Below, piece by piece: positions 8,136-16,978 of a stretch of DNA of 64,000 nucleotides. The position numbers were made by a program, and so were the translations under genes. Under the pieces are notes generated by a model. The model had not been told where the DNA came from. It saw only the letters and a program-made list of their open reading frames with translations, and searched no databases. Each line of letters opens with the position of its first letter. Position 1 is the stretch's first letter. This DNA comes from Microbacterium esteraromaticum (GTDB lineage Bacteria > Actinomycetota > Actinomycetes > Actinomycetales > Microbacteriaceae), in NCBI RefSeq assembly GCF_016907315.1, contig NZ_JAFBBS010000001.1, forward strand, positions 1,054,001 to 1,118,000, read 5' to 3'.

Positions 8136-8801
8136 TCATTCTGCGAGCGCGGCGATCAGGGCATCCACCACCGTCTGCCGGTCGACCTGACCGATCTCGG
8201 CAGAGAGCCCGCCGAAGGTCGACGGGTCCCAGTCGAGGCCGAGCGCCGCGTTCGCGGCGTCCAGCACCGGAAGCAGGTGGTCGACCGCGCCCAGCGCGAT
8301 CACCCCGCTCAGCAGGCGCGCCCCGCGCACTGCGCGCTGCGAGGTGCCGATGAGCTTGACCGCACCGCGCGCGTTGATGCTGTACTCGCCGGGGCAGTAC
8401 TCCCCCGCCACGGCGCCGACGTGCGCATCGACGCCCATGTCTGCGAGCGCGCTCGCGAGACGTGCTGAGGTCGACGCGAAGAGTGGCTGCGGGTCGATGC
8501 CCTCGTCTTCGCGCACGACGAGGTCGAACACCAGGCAGGTCTGGTCGTAGGCGGCGGCTCGTCCGCCGGTGGGTCTGATCGCCGGAGCGAAGCCGAGGCG
8601 GCGCGCGGCATCGGACGCGGCCGCGAAACCGGGCTGACGGCTCTCCCATCGGCTCATCGCCAGCGTCGGCAGCGGCGTGTGGATGCGCAGTGCGCGTTCG
8701 CCGGCGAGTTCACCAGAGCCGATGGAACGCAGCGGCGCCACGCTGTGATCGAAGGCCTCCTCGGCGACGAGAGGGGCTTCAGGGAGGTCGATTGCGGTCA
8801 C
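8136..8801 (-). CDS. Lipoate-protein ligase A family protein
   Basis: 221 residues of the biotin/lipoate A/B ligase fold. Visible are RPTGGRA (76-82), the substrate-loop motif in the form used by LipM/LipL-type octanoyltransferases rather than the GGG form of E. coli LplA, and the lysine motif KLIGTSQR (K149). The GEYCPGEYS segment (134-142) is typical of the actinobacterial branch. It probably transfers lipoyl or octanoyl groups to carrier domains of 2-oxoacid dehydrogenases or GcvH. The GTG start at 8801 has TATCGT seven bases upstream. It is convergent with yajQ. Confidence 0.8.
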   Translation of the reverse strand: MTAIDLPEAPLVAEEAFDHSVAPLRSIGSGELAGERALRIHTPLPTLAMSRWESRQPGFAAASDAARRLGFAPAIRPTGGRAAAYDQTCLVFDLVVREDEGIDPQPLFASTSARLASALADMGVDAHVGAVAGEYCPGEYSINARGAVKLIGTSQRAVRGARLLSGVIALGAVDHLLPVLDAANAALGLDWDPSTFGGLSAEIGQVDRQTVVDALIAALAE

Positions 8802-8930
8802 AGCACAGACGATATCGGGAGGTCCGCCGATATCCGTCGGTCAAAACCGGCGATGACGCGGGTAGAATGCTGGTGTTACAGGCTGTATGGGGCAGCCGGG
8901 GGACGCCGCAAGGCGTATGGGGAGTGACAC

Positions 8931-9575
8931 ATGATCGACGTCGAACGACCGGCTCGAGCAGAGATCGCGACGAAGAAGCACCTGCTTGCCGAGGGACTTT
9001 TCCAACTGATCGGCGAGCGCATCGTCAGTGGGGATCTCGCGCCAGGCGCGCGCATCCGCGACAACGAGCTGGCCGCCGAGCTCTCGGTATCGCGGACGCC
9101 CGTGCGCGAGGCGCTGCAGCGCCTCGAGCGCATCGGCCTGGTGATGATGTACCCGAGCAGGTACACCGAGGTCACGTCGGTGACGCCCGAGCAGGTCGAG
9201 ACGGCGCACGTCTTCGCGGGCCTGCAGGCTGGCATCATCGCGCGTCTCGCGTGTCGGCGGCTGAGCGCCGACGAGGTCGAGGTCGTGTGCGGCCTGATCC
9301 GCGCCGTGCCTGCCGATCTCGCCGACGCCGCCGCGACCTCGCGCGCGCGTCATGCGGTCGTCGGATTCCTCGCCGCGCGGTCAGGAAACACTCTGCAGCA
9401 GTCGCTGGTGGGCGAGGCCAGCCTCGCCCTCTCGCGCGCGCTGAAGACTCACGAGGTGCCGGCCGAGAGGCATCCGGCGGTCGCCGCCGCGTGCGCCGAT
9501 CTCGAGGAGGCGCTGCGGCTGGGTGATGCGGATGCCGCCGAGCAGGCCTGCAGGCGCATGTACGACGTCATCTGA
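8931..9575 (+). CDS. GntR family transcriptional regulator (FCD-like)
   Basis: 214 residues. The N-terminal winged helix-turn-helix (about 20-85) has the GntR signature: GDLAPGARIRDNELAAEL followed by VSRTPVREALQRLE. The C-terminal half is an all-helical, FCD-like effector domain that looks degenerate: I could not see the full set of Asp/His metal ligands. A possible promoter is TAGAAT at 8863-8868. The regulator is not next to an obvious catabolic operon, so its ligand and targets are unknown. Its stop overlaps the stop of the convergent hydrolase by 8 bases. Confidence 0.85.
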   Translation: MIDVERPARAEIATKKHLLAEGLFQLIGERIVSGDLAPGARIRDNELAAELSVSRTPVREALQRLERIGLVMMYPSRYTEVTSVTPEQVETAHVFAGLQAGIIARLACRRLSADEVEVVCGLIRAVPADLADAAATSRARHAVVGFLAARSGNTLQQSLVGEASLALSRALKTHEVPAERHPAVAAACADLEEALRLGDADAAEQACRRMYDVI

Positions 9576-10566
9576 GCCGCGCGCCCAGCGCCCAGCCGCG
9601 CACCCAGCGGTCGAGCCGGGCGTATGCCTCGTTGCGCGCCTCTCGTCGTGAGAGGAACACGTCGTGCAGCGCGCCGTCGATGCGCTCGACGGTCACGGAG
9701 CTGCCCAGTTTCAACGCCGCACGGGCGATGTCGTCGACGACGAGCACGCTGTCGGCGCTCGTGAGCTCCTCCGACCAGCGCGTGGGCACGGCGGTGCGCG
9801 CCGAGAGCAGCACGCACACCGGAGCCAGGATGTGCAGCCCGGACGCGACCGCCGCATGGCCTTCGAAGATCGCGTGCAGCCATGCCGCGTGCACCGTCAT
9901 CGTCTGCTCCGGGCGCCAGGCGAGGTTGATCTCCATGGGATCGTCCGGGTCGGCCACCTCGTTCTGCGCGCGGGTGTAGAAGCCCAGGTCGACCTGCGGC
10001 GCGACGTCCTTGGGCCAGAGCCGTGCCTGAAGACCCACCATGGGAGCGATAGCAGCCCGCACGGGGCGCAGCTGGAACTCGAGCCACGGCGCGTTGAGGA
10101 CGATGGCGTCGACCTGACGCGGATGCCGTGACGCCCACAGGCTGAGGATCAGGCCCCCGGTCGAGTGCCCGAGCAGCACGAGCCGGCGTCCGTCGGTCTC
10201 GCCTCGCGCGCCCAGGGCCGCCTCGATGTCGGCGTCGTACTCGGCGAGACCCATCACGAAGCCCGGCGTCTGCCACGGCCGCAGGCTGCGGCCGTACTTC
10301 CGAAGGTCGAGGGCGAAGAACCGGGCACCCCGGTCGGTCCAGAACCGGGCGAGACGCTTCTGGAAGAAGTAGTCCGACCAGCCGTGCACGTAGAGCACGT
10401 CGACGCCGTTCAGCGGGCGGGGATCACCGCGCAGCCGCCACCAGGGTGCTGCTTCGGGCAGTGCGCGCACCACGGTCGCGAGGACCTCGCCCTCGGCATC
10501 CTCGCCCAGCGGCAGCGTGAGCTGTTCGAAACCATCGCCGAGGATGTCGGGGACCCACTCGCCCAT
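9568..10566 (-). CDS. Alpha/beta hydrolase
   Basis: 332 residues from the ATG at 10566. The motif YVHGWSDYFFQ (59-69) forms the oxyanion region and GHSTGG (133-138) holds the nucleophile Ser135; a His at about 301 (GALHDVFLSR) is the likely catalytic base. The overall sequence resembles the serine aminopeptidase/monoacylglycerol-lipase (Hydrolase_4) group. It has no signal peptide, so it is cytoplasmic. It follows the ferredoxin reductase gene on the same strand. The natural ester or amide substrate cannot be predicted. Confidence 0.8.
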   Translation of the reverse strand: MGEWVPDILGDGFEQLTLPLGEDAEGEVLATVVRALPEAAPWWRLRGDPRPLNGVDVLYVHGWSDYFFQKRLARFWTDRGARFFALDLRKYGRSLRPWQTPGFVMGLAEYDADIEAALGARGETDGRRLVLLGHSTGGLILSLWASRHPRQVDAIVLNAPWLEFQLRPVRAAIAPMVGLQARLWPKDVAPQVDLGFYTRAQNEVADPDDPMEINLAWRPEQTMTVHAAWLHAIFEGHAAVASGLHILAPVCVLLSARTAVPTRWSEELTSADSVLVVDDIARAALKLGSSVTVERIDGALHDVFLSRREARNEAYARLDRWVRGWALGARLR

Positions 10567-10610
10567 GCTTCGTCTCACTCCGCCCGCTCAGGAACCCGGA
10601 AGAGCCCGGC

Positions 10611-11984
10611 TCACTCCCCGCGGGAGACGCGCACCATCTCGTCGCGCGGCACGAGCTTGACGCGGGCGCGCTCGTGCGGGGCTCCGAGCTCGATCTCGTG
10701 CGCGTCGAGACGGTGCCAGCCGTCGAGATCCGTCCACTGCACTCCGCGCTCGGCGAGCAGCGCCGGGATCGCGTCGTCAGACGGGTCTTCCGGCTGCCAC
10801 CACGAGCCCTGGTCGTTGATCAGGTGACGCACGGTCTCCATGGCATCCGACTTGGTGTGGCCGATCAGGCCGACCGGGCCTCGCTTGATCCAGCCCGTCG
10901 CGTAGATGCCCGGCACGCGCTGATTCGACTTCGTCTCGAGCACCTGCCCCTCGCGGTTGGGGATCACGCCGTGCTTCTTGTCGAACGGCACGCCGGGCAG
11001 CGGCGAGCCGAAGTACCCGATCGCGCGGTACAGGGCCTGCATGGGCACCTCGCGCAGCTCTCCGGTGCCGACCGCGCCGCCGGCGCCGTCGGACTTCGTG
11101 CGCTCGTAGACGAGGGCGGCGACACGGCCGTTCTCGTCCTTCCTCACCTCGACAGGGCGCGCCCAGAAGTGCAGGTGCAGGCGGCGCGATGCCGTGCCGC
11201 CGGCGTTGTTGACCGAGTCGAGCTTGCGCCACGACTGCATGATGCGATCCATCACCATGACCTGCTTGTTGCTGGTGACAGCCTGGCGCGAGGCCTCGTC
11301 GTAATCGAAGTCCTCGTCGTAGACGACCATGTCGACATCGCGCAGCTCGCCCAGCTCACGCAGCTCGAGAGGCGTGAACTTCACCTGCGCCGGTCCGCGG
11401 CGGCCGAACACGTGCACGTCGGTGATGCAACTGGCCTTGAGCCCCTGGTACACGTTCTCGGGGACCTCGGTGACCAGCAGGTCGTCGGCGTGCTTGGCGA
11501 GCATGCGCGCGACGTCGAGGGCGACGTTGCCGTTGCCGATGACGCCGACGGACTCGGCATCGAGGCTCCACTCGCGCGGGACGTCCGGATGCCCGTCGAA
11601 CCAGCTCACGTACTCTGCCGCGCCGAACGAGTGGTCGGCGTCGATGCCGGGGATGTCGAGCGCCGAGTCGCGCACCGCGCCGGTTGCGAAGATCACCGCG
11701 TTGTAGTGCTTCTTGAGGTCTTCGAGCGTGATGTCGGTGCCGAAGCGCACGTTGCCGAACAGGCGGATGTCGCCGCGGTCGAGCACGTCGCGCAGCGCCG
11801 TGATGATGCCCTTGATGCGCGGGTGATCGGGGGCGACGCCGTAGCGGACCAGACCGTAGGGTGCGGGCAGCTGCTCGAACAGGTCGATGGAGACATCGAA
11901 CTTGCGCTCGGCCTTGAGCAGGAGGTCGGCGGCGTAGATGCCTGCCGGTCCCGCCCCGACGATGGCCAGCTTGAGCTTCGTCAT
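10611..11984 (-). CDS. fprA: Ferredoxin/adrenodoxin-NADP+ reductase, FprA type
   Basis: 457 residues, the typical length. The FAD-binding GAGPAGIYAADLL lies at the N-terminus and the NADP-binding GVIGNGNVALDVAR in the middle, as in mycobacterial FprA and mitochondrial adrenodoxin reductase. It passes electrons between NADPH and ferredoxins, supporting cytochromes P450 and Fe-S biosynthesis. The ATG at 11984 follows a good ribosome binding site (GGAAGGA), and upstream in-frame codons are rejected for that reason. It lies 13 bases downstream of the polyprenyl diphosphate synthase gene and is probably co-transcribed. Confidence 0.92.
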   Translation of the reverse strand: MTKLKLAIVGAGPAGIYAADLLLKAERKFDVSIDLFEQLPAPYGLVRYGVAPDHPRIKGIITALRDVLDRGDIRLFGNVRFGTDITLEDLKKHYNAVIFATGAVRDSALDIPGIDADHSFGAAEYVSWFDGHPDVPREWSLDAESVGVIGNGNVALDVARMLAKHADDLLVTEVPENVYQGLKASCITDVHVFGRRGPAQVKFTPLELRELGELRDVDMVVYDEDFDYDEASRQAVTSNKQVMVMDRIMQSWRKLDSVNNAGGTASRRLHLHFWARPVEVRKDENGRVAALVYERTKSDGAGGAVGTGELREVPMQALYRAIGYFGSPLPGVPFDKKHGVIPNREGQVLETKSNQRVPGIYATGWIKRGPVGLIGHTKSDAMETVRHLINDQGSWWQPEDPSDDAIPALLAERGVQWTDLDGWHRLDAHEIELGAPHERARVKLVPRDEMVRVSRGE

Positions 11985-11997
11985 GGGGTTCCTTCCG

Positions 11998-13059
11998 TCA
12001 GCTGCTGCGATCAGCGAGAGTCTCCGCGAACCGGGTGAGCGCATCGCGCACCGTGCCCTTGGGCAGCGGTTCGAGTGCGGCGATCGCATCAGCGGTCCAG
12101 GTGCGGGCGAGAGTCATGGTCTGCGCGGTGGCGTCGTTGTCGCGCAGCTCGGCGAGCGGGCCGTCGAGCACAGCGGGGTCGGCGCCCTCGGCGATACGGG
12201 CGACGCCCTCATCGATCCGGCGCGCGAGATCGACGTCTTCTGGGGCGGTGCTCGTCTTCAGCAGCAGGGAGGGCATGGTCGGCACGCCGGCGCGCAGGTC
12301 GGTGCCGGGCACCTTGCCCGTCTCCTCCGCGTCTGCCGACAGGTCGATCACGTCGTCGAGCAGCTGGAAGGCGACGCCCACCTTCTCGCCGTAGACCCGC
12401 AGCGGCTCCTCGTACTCGGCCGGGGCGTTCGAGAAGATCGCACCGCCCTGCGTGGCCGCGGCGATCAGCGAGCCGGTCTTGTCGGCGAGCACCTGGATGT
12501 AGAACTCGATGGGGTCGTCGCCCGGCTGTGCGCCGACCGTCTCGTGCAGCTGGCCGAGCACGAGGCGCTCGAACGTGTCGGCCTGCAGCCGCATCGCCCG
12601 GTCGCCGTAGCGCGACATGATCTGGCTGGCCCGCGAGAACAGGATGTCTCCCGTGAGGATCGCGACGTTGTTGCCCCACACCGCGTGGGCTGCGGGAACA
12701 CCGCGCCGGGTGTCGGCGCCGTCCATGACGTCGTCGTGGTAGAGCGAGCCGAGGTGGGTGAGCTCGAGCGCCTTGGCGACGTCGATCACGGCATCGGTGC
12801 TGCCGTCGCCGAGCTGGGCGGTGAGCAGGGTGAGCACGGGCCGGATGCGCTTGCCGCCGGCCTCGTAGAGGTAGCGGGCGGCGGCGTCGGCGATCGAATC
12901 GGCGACCTTCACCTCTTCGGCGATGCCCGCCTCGACGAGGTCGAGACCCGCCTCGATGCGCGACGCCACGCGACGTGCGGCGGGGCCGAGGAAGATGCGG
13001 TCGCTGAAGCCGAGTCGGCTCGCCAGTCGCGTGCCCGGGGTCGCGGGGCTCGAAGTCAC
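11998..13059 (-). CDS. Long-chain polyprenyl diphosphate synthase (menaquinone side chain)
   Basis: 353 residues from a GTG at 13059, which has TAGGCT seven bases upstream. Both aspartate-rich metal-binding motifs are present: DDVMD (109-113) and DDVID (235-239). The small residues ahead of the first motif (GSLYHDD) fit a long-chain trans-prenyl synthase such as heptaprenyl or octaprenyl diphosphate synthase. Clustering with menF, menG, menD and menA indicates that it makes the menaquinone tail. Chain length cannot be read safely. It probably shares a transcript with fprA downstream. Confidence 0.9.
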   Translation of the reverse strand: MTSSPATPGTRLASRLGFSDRIFLGPAARRVASRIEAGLDLVEAGIAEEVKVADSIADAAARYLYEAGGKRIRPVLTLLTAQLGDGSTDAVIDVAKALELTHLGSLYHDDVMDGADTRRGVPAAHAVWGNNVAILTGDILFSRASQIMSRYGDRAMRLQADTFERLVLGQLHETVGAQPGDDPIEFYIQVLADKTGSLIAAATQGGAIFSNAPAEYEEPLRVYGEKVGVAFQLLDDVIDLSADAEETGKVPGTDLRAGVPTMPSLLLKTSTAPEDVDLARRIDEGVARIAEGADPAVLDGPLAELRDNDATAQTMTLARTWTADAIAALEPLPKGTVRDALTRFAETLADRSS

Positions 13060-13152
13060 GTGGTCAAGCCTACCCGCGTGCGGAGACACGACGGCACGGC
13101 CGCCGCGCAGGTTCGCTCTCCGCGCCTCCGAAGGCTCGCCACGACGCCGAGA

Positions 13153-13210
13153 CCTGCATCTGTCGCCGAAACCGGCAGTTGCAACCGCCGGTTTCGGCGA
13201 CAGATGCAGG
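13153..13210. repeat. Perfect 24-bp inverted repeat (REP-like hairpin)
   Basis: Arms 13153-13176 and 13187-13210 are exact reverse complements of 24 bases; the 10-base loop contains the self-complementary GTTGCAAC. It lies in the 231-base gap between menF (stop at 13291) and the prenyl synthase gene (start at 13059), both on the minus strand. It could terminate menF transcription, but it is longer and more perfect than the other terminators here. Nothing else is evident in the gap. Confidence 0.85.
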
Positions 13211-13290
13211 TTTCGGGATGGAGGAGGGAGTGGAGGACGGGCGGGTAGGGCAGGCGGGACGGACGGTGAGGCGGGCGACGGGCGGACGAA

Positions 13291-14559
13291 TCATGCCAGC
13301 GCGTCGACGAGCGGCCGGAACTTCACGCGCGTCTCGAGCAGCTCCGCCTCGGGCTCGCTGCCCGAGACGATGCCGGCCCCGGCGTAGGCCGTGACGCGGC
13401 GGGCTCCGGATGCCCCGTCCGGGGCGTCGCCGAACTGCGCGCAGCGCAGCGCGATCGCCCACTCGCCGTCGCCGGCGGCATCGATCCAGCCGACCGGGCC
13501 GGCGTACCGCCCGCGATCGAAGGGCTCGATGCGTCGGATGGCGGCGATCGCGGCATCCGTGGGCGTGCCGGCGACAGCCGCCGTCGGATGCATCGCCCCG
13601 ACGAGGTCGAGCGACGAGGCGCCGTCGCTCAGCCGGCCAGCGACGTCGGTCGCGAGGTGGAAGAGGTTGGGAAGCTCGAGCACGAAGGGCTCGGCGTCGG
13701 CATCGAGCTCGCTCGTGTGCGGTCCGAGAGCGGCGAGCACGCTCTGCACGGCGTAGCGGTGCTCATCGAGGTCCTTGCTGCTCGCGGCGAGCGCCGCCGA
13801 GGCCGCGTGGTCTTCGGCGGGGTCGGCGCCGCGCGCCGCGGTGCCTGCGAGCACCCGTGCCGTGACAGCGCGCTCGTGCGAGGTGACGAGCGTCTCCGGG
13901 CTGGCGCCGATCAGGCCGTCGACCGCGAAGGTCCACGTGTCCGGGTAGCCGGTGGAGAGGGCGCGCACGAGGCGGCGCAGGTCGGCGTCACCCGGCACCG
14001 TGCCGGTGAGATCGCGGGCGAGCACCACCTTGCTGTATGCGCCGGCGCCGATCTCGTCGAGGGCTCGGCGGACGGCATCCTGATACCCCTGCGGCGTCTG
14101 GGCGCCCGGTCCGACGCGGCCGGCCCAGTGGGGGCCGTTCGCCGCCGGCTCGGGCACGGGGGCGAAGTCGGCATCGTCGATCGCGCGGATGCGCGTGATC
14201 CAGCTGCGTCCGTCGCGCAGACCGATGATGGTCTGCGGCACGACCAGCACGCTGACGGCGGTGGATCGCGCGTCGAACGTCAGCGCGCCGAAGCCGACCA
14301 GACCGGTGCCGGGGATGCCGACCTCGTCGTCGACCTCGGCGTCGGCTGCGAGCTCTCGCCACGCGGCGGCGAGCTCTGCGCTGCGCAGGTCGGCGCCGCT
14401 GGAACCCACGCCGACCTCGACGGCGATCCCGTCGCCTGCGGCCACGATCCCCTCGCCGCGGCGCAGCCAGACGAGCGGCCGGAGGGCGGAGGTGTGTGCC
14501 AGCAGATCGTCGACGGGTGGGATCTCGCGGGTCTGCGCGACCAGGCGGATGCTGCTCAC
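13291..14559 (-). CDS. menF: Isochorismate synthase
   Basis: 422 residues of the chorismate-utilising (MenF/EntC/DhbC) family, which converts chorismate to isochorismate. Conserved features include the basic residue region YSKVVLARDL, GASPETLV, the active-site stretch HPTAAVAGTP and YAGPVGWID, and the C-terminal AYAGAGIVSGS. The menaquinone genes around it support menF over a siderophore role. The GTG start at 14559 has TAGGCT exactly six bases upstream, so translation is probably leaderless. Confidence 0.92.
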   Translation of the reverse strand: MSSIRLVAQTREIPPVDDLLAHTSALRPLVWLRRGEGIVAAGDGIAVEVGVGSSGADLRSAELAAAWRELAADAEVDDEVGIPGTGLVGFGALTFDARSTAVSVLVVPQTIIGLRDGRSWITRIRAIDDADFAPVPEPAANGPHWAGRVGPGAQTPQGYQDAVRRALDEIGAGAYSKVVLARDLTGTVPGDADLRRLVRALSTGYPDTWTFAVDGLIGASPETLVTSHERAVTARVLAGTAARGADPAEDHAASAALAASSKDLDEHRYAVQSVLAALGPHTSELDADAEPFVLELPNLFHLATDVAGRLSDGASSLDLVGAMHPTAAVAGTPTDAAIAAIRRIEPFDRGRYAGPVGWIDAAGDGEWAIALRCAQFGDAPDGASGARRVTAYAGAGIVSGSEPEAELLETRVKFRPLVDALA

Positions 14560-14602
14560 GCGTCCAGCCTACGGGTTCGCGGCGACGCGTGGACGCCTCG
14601 GG

Positions 14603-15157
14603 TCAGCGGTCGAGGCCGAGCGCGATGAGGCGGTCGAGCCACGGGTCGGCAGTGGCGTCGTCGAACGGCACGCTCTGCGCGCGCACCCGTTCTTCGAGCT
14701 CGAGCGCGCGGGCTTCGAGGTGAGTCATCACGTCGGCCGGATACCCGTAGCGGATGCTGTGCTCGGCCCACTCGTCGCGGTCGTCGACGTAGGTGCCCTG
14801 CTCGTTGAGCCGGCGCACGACGTCGAGGTCCATGTCGATCGCGGTCGACAGCAGCGGGTCGTCGGTCCAGCGCACATCCCAGGCGAGGTCGATGTAGATG
14901 CGCATGCCCCGCGGGTGCCCGCGATGGACGGTGAGGGCGTAGTCGTCGTGGTCTCGCGGGATGAGCGTGACGTTCGGCGACTCGGCGACGAAATCGGCAC
15001 CGGGGCGGTGGCTTCGCCACCCGATCGGCTGCCCGACCCAGTCGCCCCACTCATCGGCGCCCAGATAGATGACGTCGTTGACCCAGTGCGGCGAACCGTC
15101 CCACTTCCGCCACTTCATCGCCATCGGAGTGCCGGGTTCGGGCCGATTCGCATTCAC
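14603..15157 (-). CDS. DUF402 family protein
   Basis: 184 residues. The central part, with RGMRIYIDLAWDV and DLDVVRRLNEQG, matches DUF402, a beta-barrel family that includes nucleoside tri/diphosphatases (Ntdp) and FomD-type phosphatases that need divalent metal. Many acidic residues (DMDLDV) could ligate the metal. The natural substrate in actinobacteria is unknown. The GTG start at 15157 is preceded by TAGACT with a six-base gap. It is divergent from menG across the palindrome at 15193-15262. Confidence 0.78.
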   Translation of the reverse strand: MNANRPEPGTPMAMKWRKWDGSPHWVNDVIYLGADEWGDWVGQPIGWRSHRPGADFVAESPNVTLIPRDHDDYALTVHRGHPRGMRIYIDLAWDVRWTDDPLLSTAIDMDLDVVRRLNEQGTYVDDRDEWAEHSIRYGYPADVMTHLEARALELEERVRAQSVPFDDATADPWLDRLIALGLDR

Positions 15158-15192
15158 CCGGCGAGTCTATGCCCGGCGCCGCGCGACACCTG

Positions 15193-15262
15193 GCGCGGAG
15201 ATGTGCGCTTCGCGCGGGCCGAATCCCGGCATCCGTCCGCGCGAAGCGCACATTCCCGCGCG
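15193..15262. repeat. Palindromic repeat element, intergenic copy A
   Basis: The core is a perfect 17-base inverted repeat (15201-15217 and 15237-15253), flanked by matching C+G-rich ends; a third truncated arm follows at about 15255-15270. It lies between the divergent DUF402 and menG genes. The left part (15193-15217) matches 36387-36411 at 23 of 25 bases and the right part (15236-15262) matches 36430-36456 at 23 of 27, so this is a dispersed element. Confidence 0.85.
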
Positions 15263-15297
15263 AAGCGCGCGCATCCCGCCCGCTCTAGGATCGAAGC

Positions 15298-16008
15298 ATG
15301 GAGCCGAACCGCGCCGATCTCGGCAAGAACCCCTCGCACGTCAGCGGCATGTTCGACCAGGTCGCGAAGGGCTACGACCGCACGAACACGGTCATGACCC
15401 TCGGCAACGACGCGCTGTGGCGCGCTGCCACGACCCGTGCGGTGGCACCGAAGCGGGGCGAGCGGATCCTCGATCTGGCCGCGGGCACGGCATCCTCCTC
15501 CGCGTCTCTCGCCGCGAGCGGAGCGCAGGTGGTCGCCGCCGACTTCTCGCCCGGGATGCTGGCCGAGGGCCGCCGCAGGCACGGGCACCTCCCGAACATC
15601 ACCTTCGTCGAGGCGGACGCCACGGACCTGCCCTTCTCGGACGACGAGTTCGACGCGGTCACCATGTCGTACGGGCTGCGCAACGTGCAGGATCCCAAGA
15701 AGGCGCTGCGTGAGCTGCTGCGCGTCACCAAGCCCGGCGGACGCGTCGTGATCAACGAGTTCTCGACCCCGCCAGGTCGCTTCTTCCGCGGGTTCTACAA
15801 CTTCTACAACGCCCAGGTGCTGCCGCGCGTCGCCCGTCTGGCCAGCACGAACGGCGACGCCTACGACTACCTCAACGAGTCGATCCGCGACTGGCCCGAC
15901 CAGCGCACGCTCTCCGCATGGCTGCGCGAGGCGGGCTGGACCGACGTCGAGTACCGCAACCTGTCGTTCGGCATCGTCGCGCTGCACCGCGCCCGCAAAC
16001 CCCGCTGA
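15298..16008 (+). CDS. menG: Demethylmenaquinone methyltransferase
   Basis: 236 residues of the UbiE/MenG family. The opening HVSGMFDQVAKGYDRTN is the family signature; SAM motif I is LDLAAGTAS (58-66), and the YGLRN and EFSTP segments are typical. It carries out the last step of menaquinone synthesis, C-methylation of demethylmenaquinone. TAGGAT ends exactly six bases before the ATG with no ribosome binding site, indicating a leaderless transcript. The promoter region contains the palindromic element at 15193-15262. Confidence 0.92.
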   Translation: MEPNRADLGKNPSHVSGMFDQVAKGYDRTNTVMTLGNDALWRAATTRAVAPKRGERILDLAAGTASSSASLAASGAQVVAADFSPGMLAEGRRRHGHLPNITFVEADATDLPFSDDEFDAVTMSYGLRNVQDPKKALRELLRVTKPGGRVVINEFSTPPGRFFRGFYNFYNAQVLPRVARLASTNGDAYDYLNESIRDWPDQRTLSAWLREAGWTDVEYRNLSFGIVALHRARKPR

Positions 16009-16024
16009 TCCTGACCGTCGGCGC

Positions 16025-16879
16025 TCAGCTGGCGGCGAGGCGCTTCTTCTCCGCCTCGACGTCGAAGTCGGCGGAGGGCCACTGCGGGTCGATGTCCTCC
16101 AGCGCGTCGATGAGCAGCTCCTGCACCGCAAGGCGCGCGTACCACTTGCGGTTCGCCGGCACGACGTACCACGGCGCCTCCGGCGTCGAGGTGCGCTCGA
16201 ACACGGTCTGGTAGGCGGCCATGTAGTCGTCCCAGTGCATGCGCTCGTCGACGTCGCCGGGGTTGTATTTCCAGTGCTTGTCCGGCCGTTCGAGGCGCTC
16301 GGCCAGGCGCTCCTTCTGCTCGTCGCGCGAGATGTGCAGCATGACCTTGACGATGCGGGTTCCGGATGCCGCGATGCGGCGCTCGAAGTCGACGATGGCG
16401 TCGTAGCGGCGCTCGATCTCGGCCTCGTCGGCGAGGCCGCGCACGCGCCCGATCAGCACGTCCTCGTAGTGCGAGCGGTCGAACACGCCGATCATCCCTG
16501 GGCCGGGGAGGCGCTTCTCGACGCGCCACAGGAAGTCGTGCGCCAGCTCCTCTTCCGTGGGGGCCTTGAACGCCGCGAAATCGACCCCCTGGGGGTCGAC
16601 GCCGCCCACCACGTGCCGCACGATGCCGCCCTTGCCCGCGGTGTCCATCGCCTGCAGCACGAGCAGCACGGCGTCGTGTCCGTCGCCGATGCGACTGGCG
16701 GCGAACAGGCGCTCCTGCAGCTCGTCGAGCCGCTGCTCGCGAGCGTCGAGCAGAGCGGTTCCGGCAGCCTTGTCTCCGTCGAAACCCGGATGCGCGCCCG
16801 CGTCGACGTCGGAGAGCGAGAAGTCCTCGCCCACCCTGAGCAGTTCTGCCGGTTCGGTCGTCCATGCGTGCGTCGCCAT
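16025..16879 (-). CDS. ppk2: Polyphosphate kinase 2 family protein
   Basis: 284 residues. The P-loop region LQAMDTAGKGGIVRHV, the following GVDPQG and the Walker B-like VFDRSHYEDVL identify PPK2, which transfers phosphate between polyphosphate and nucleotides. The C-terminal EDIDPQWPSADFD is also typical. The length and the single domain fit class I or III (NDP or NMP/NDP phosphorylation); which one cannot be decided here. It is convergent with menG (16 bases apart) and divergent from rmuC. Confidence 0.9.
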   Translation of the reverse strand: MATHAWTTEPAELLRVGEDFSLSDVDAGAHPGFDGDKAAGTALLDAREQRLDELQERLFAASRIGDGHDAVLLVLQAMDTAGKGGIVRHVVGGVDPQGVDFAAFKAPTEEELAHDFLWRVEKRLPGPGMIGVFDRSHYEDVLIGRVRGLADEAEIERRYDAIVDFERRIAASGTRIVKVMLHISRDEQKERLAERLERPDKHWKYNPGDVDERMHWDDYMAAYQTVFERTSTPEAPWYVVPANRKWYARLAVQELLIDALEDIDPQWPSADFDVEAEKKRLAAS

Positions 16880-16978
16880 GCAGACATCATGCCCGCCTGG
16901 GGACCCAGGGGCGAGTGCGGTGCGCCGAGCGCGCGTCGGCGAGACGCAGTGTCGGTGGCCTCCCCCACAATCGGATGC

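Noticed and set aside
14560..14596. GCGTCCA/TGGACGC inverted repeat before menF as an operator
   Set aside because: Only seven bases per arm with a 23-base spacer, partly inside the -10 to start segment; too weak to call.
15201..15270. Short CRISPR-like array from three similar arms
   Set aside because: The arms are inverted rather than uniformly direct, there are no spacers of constant length, and no cas genes are present.
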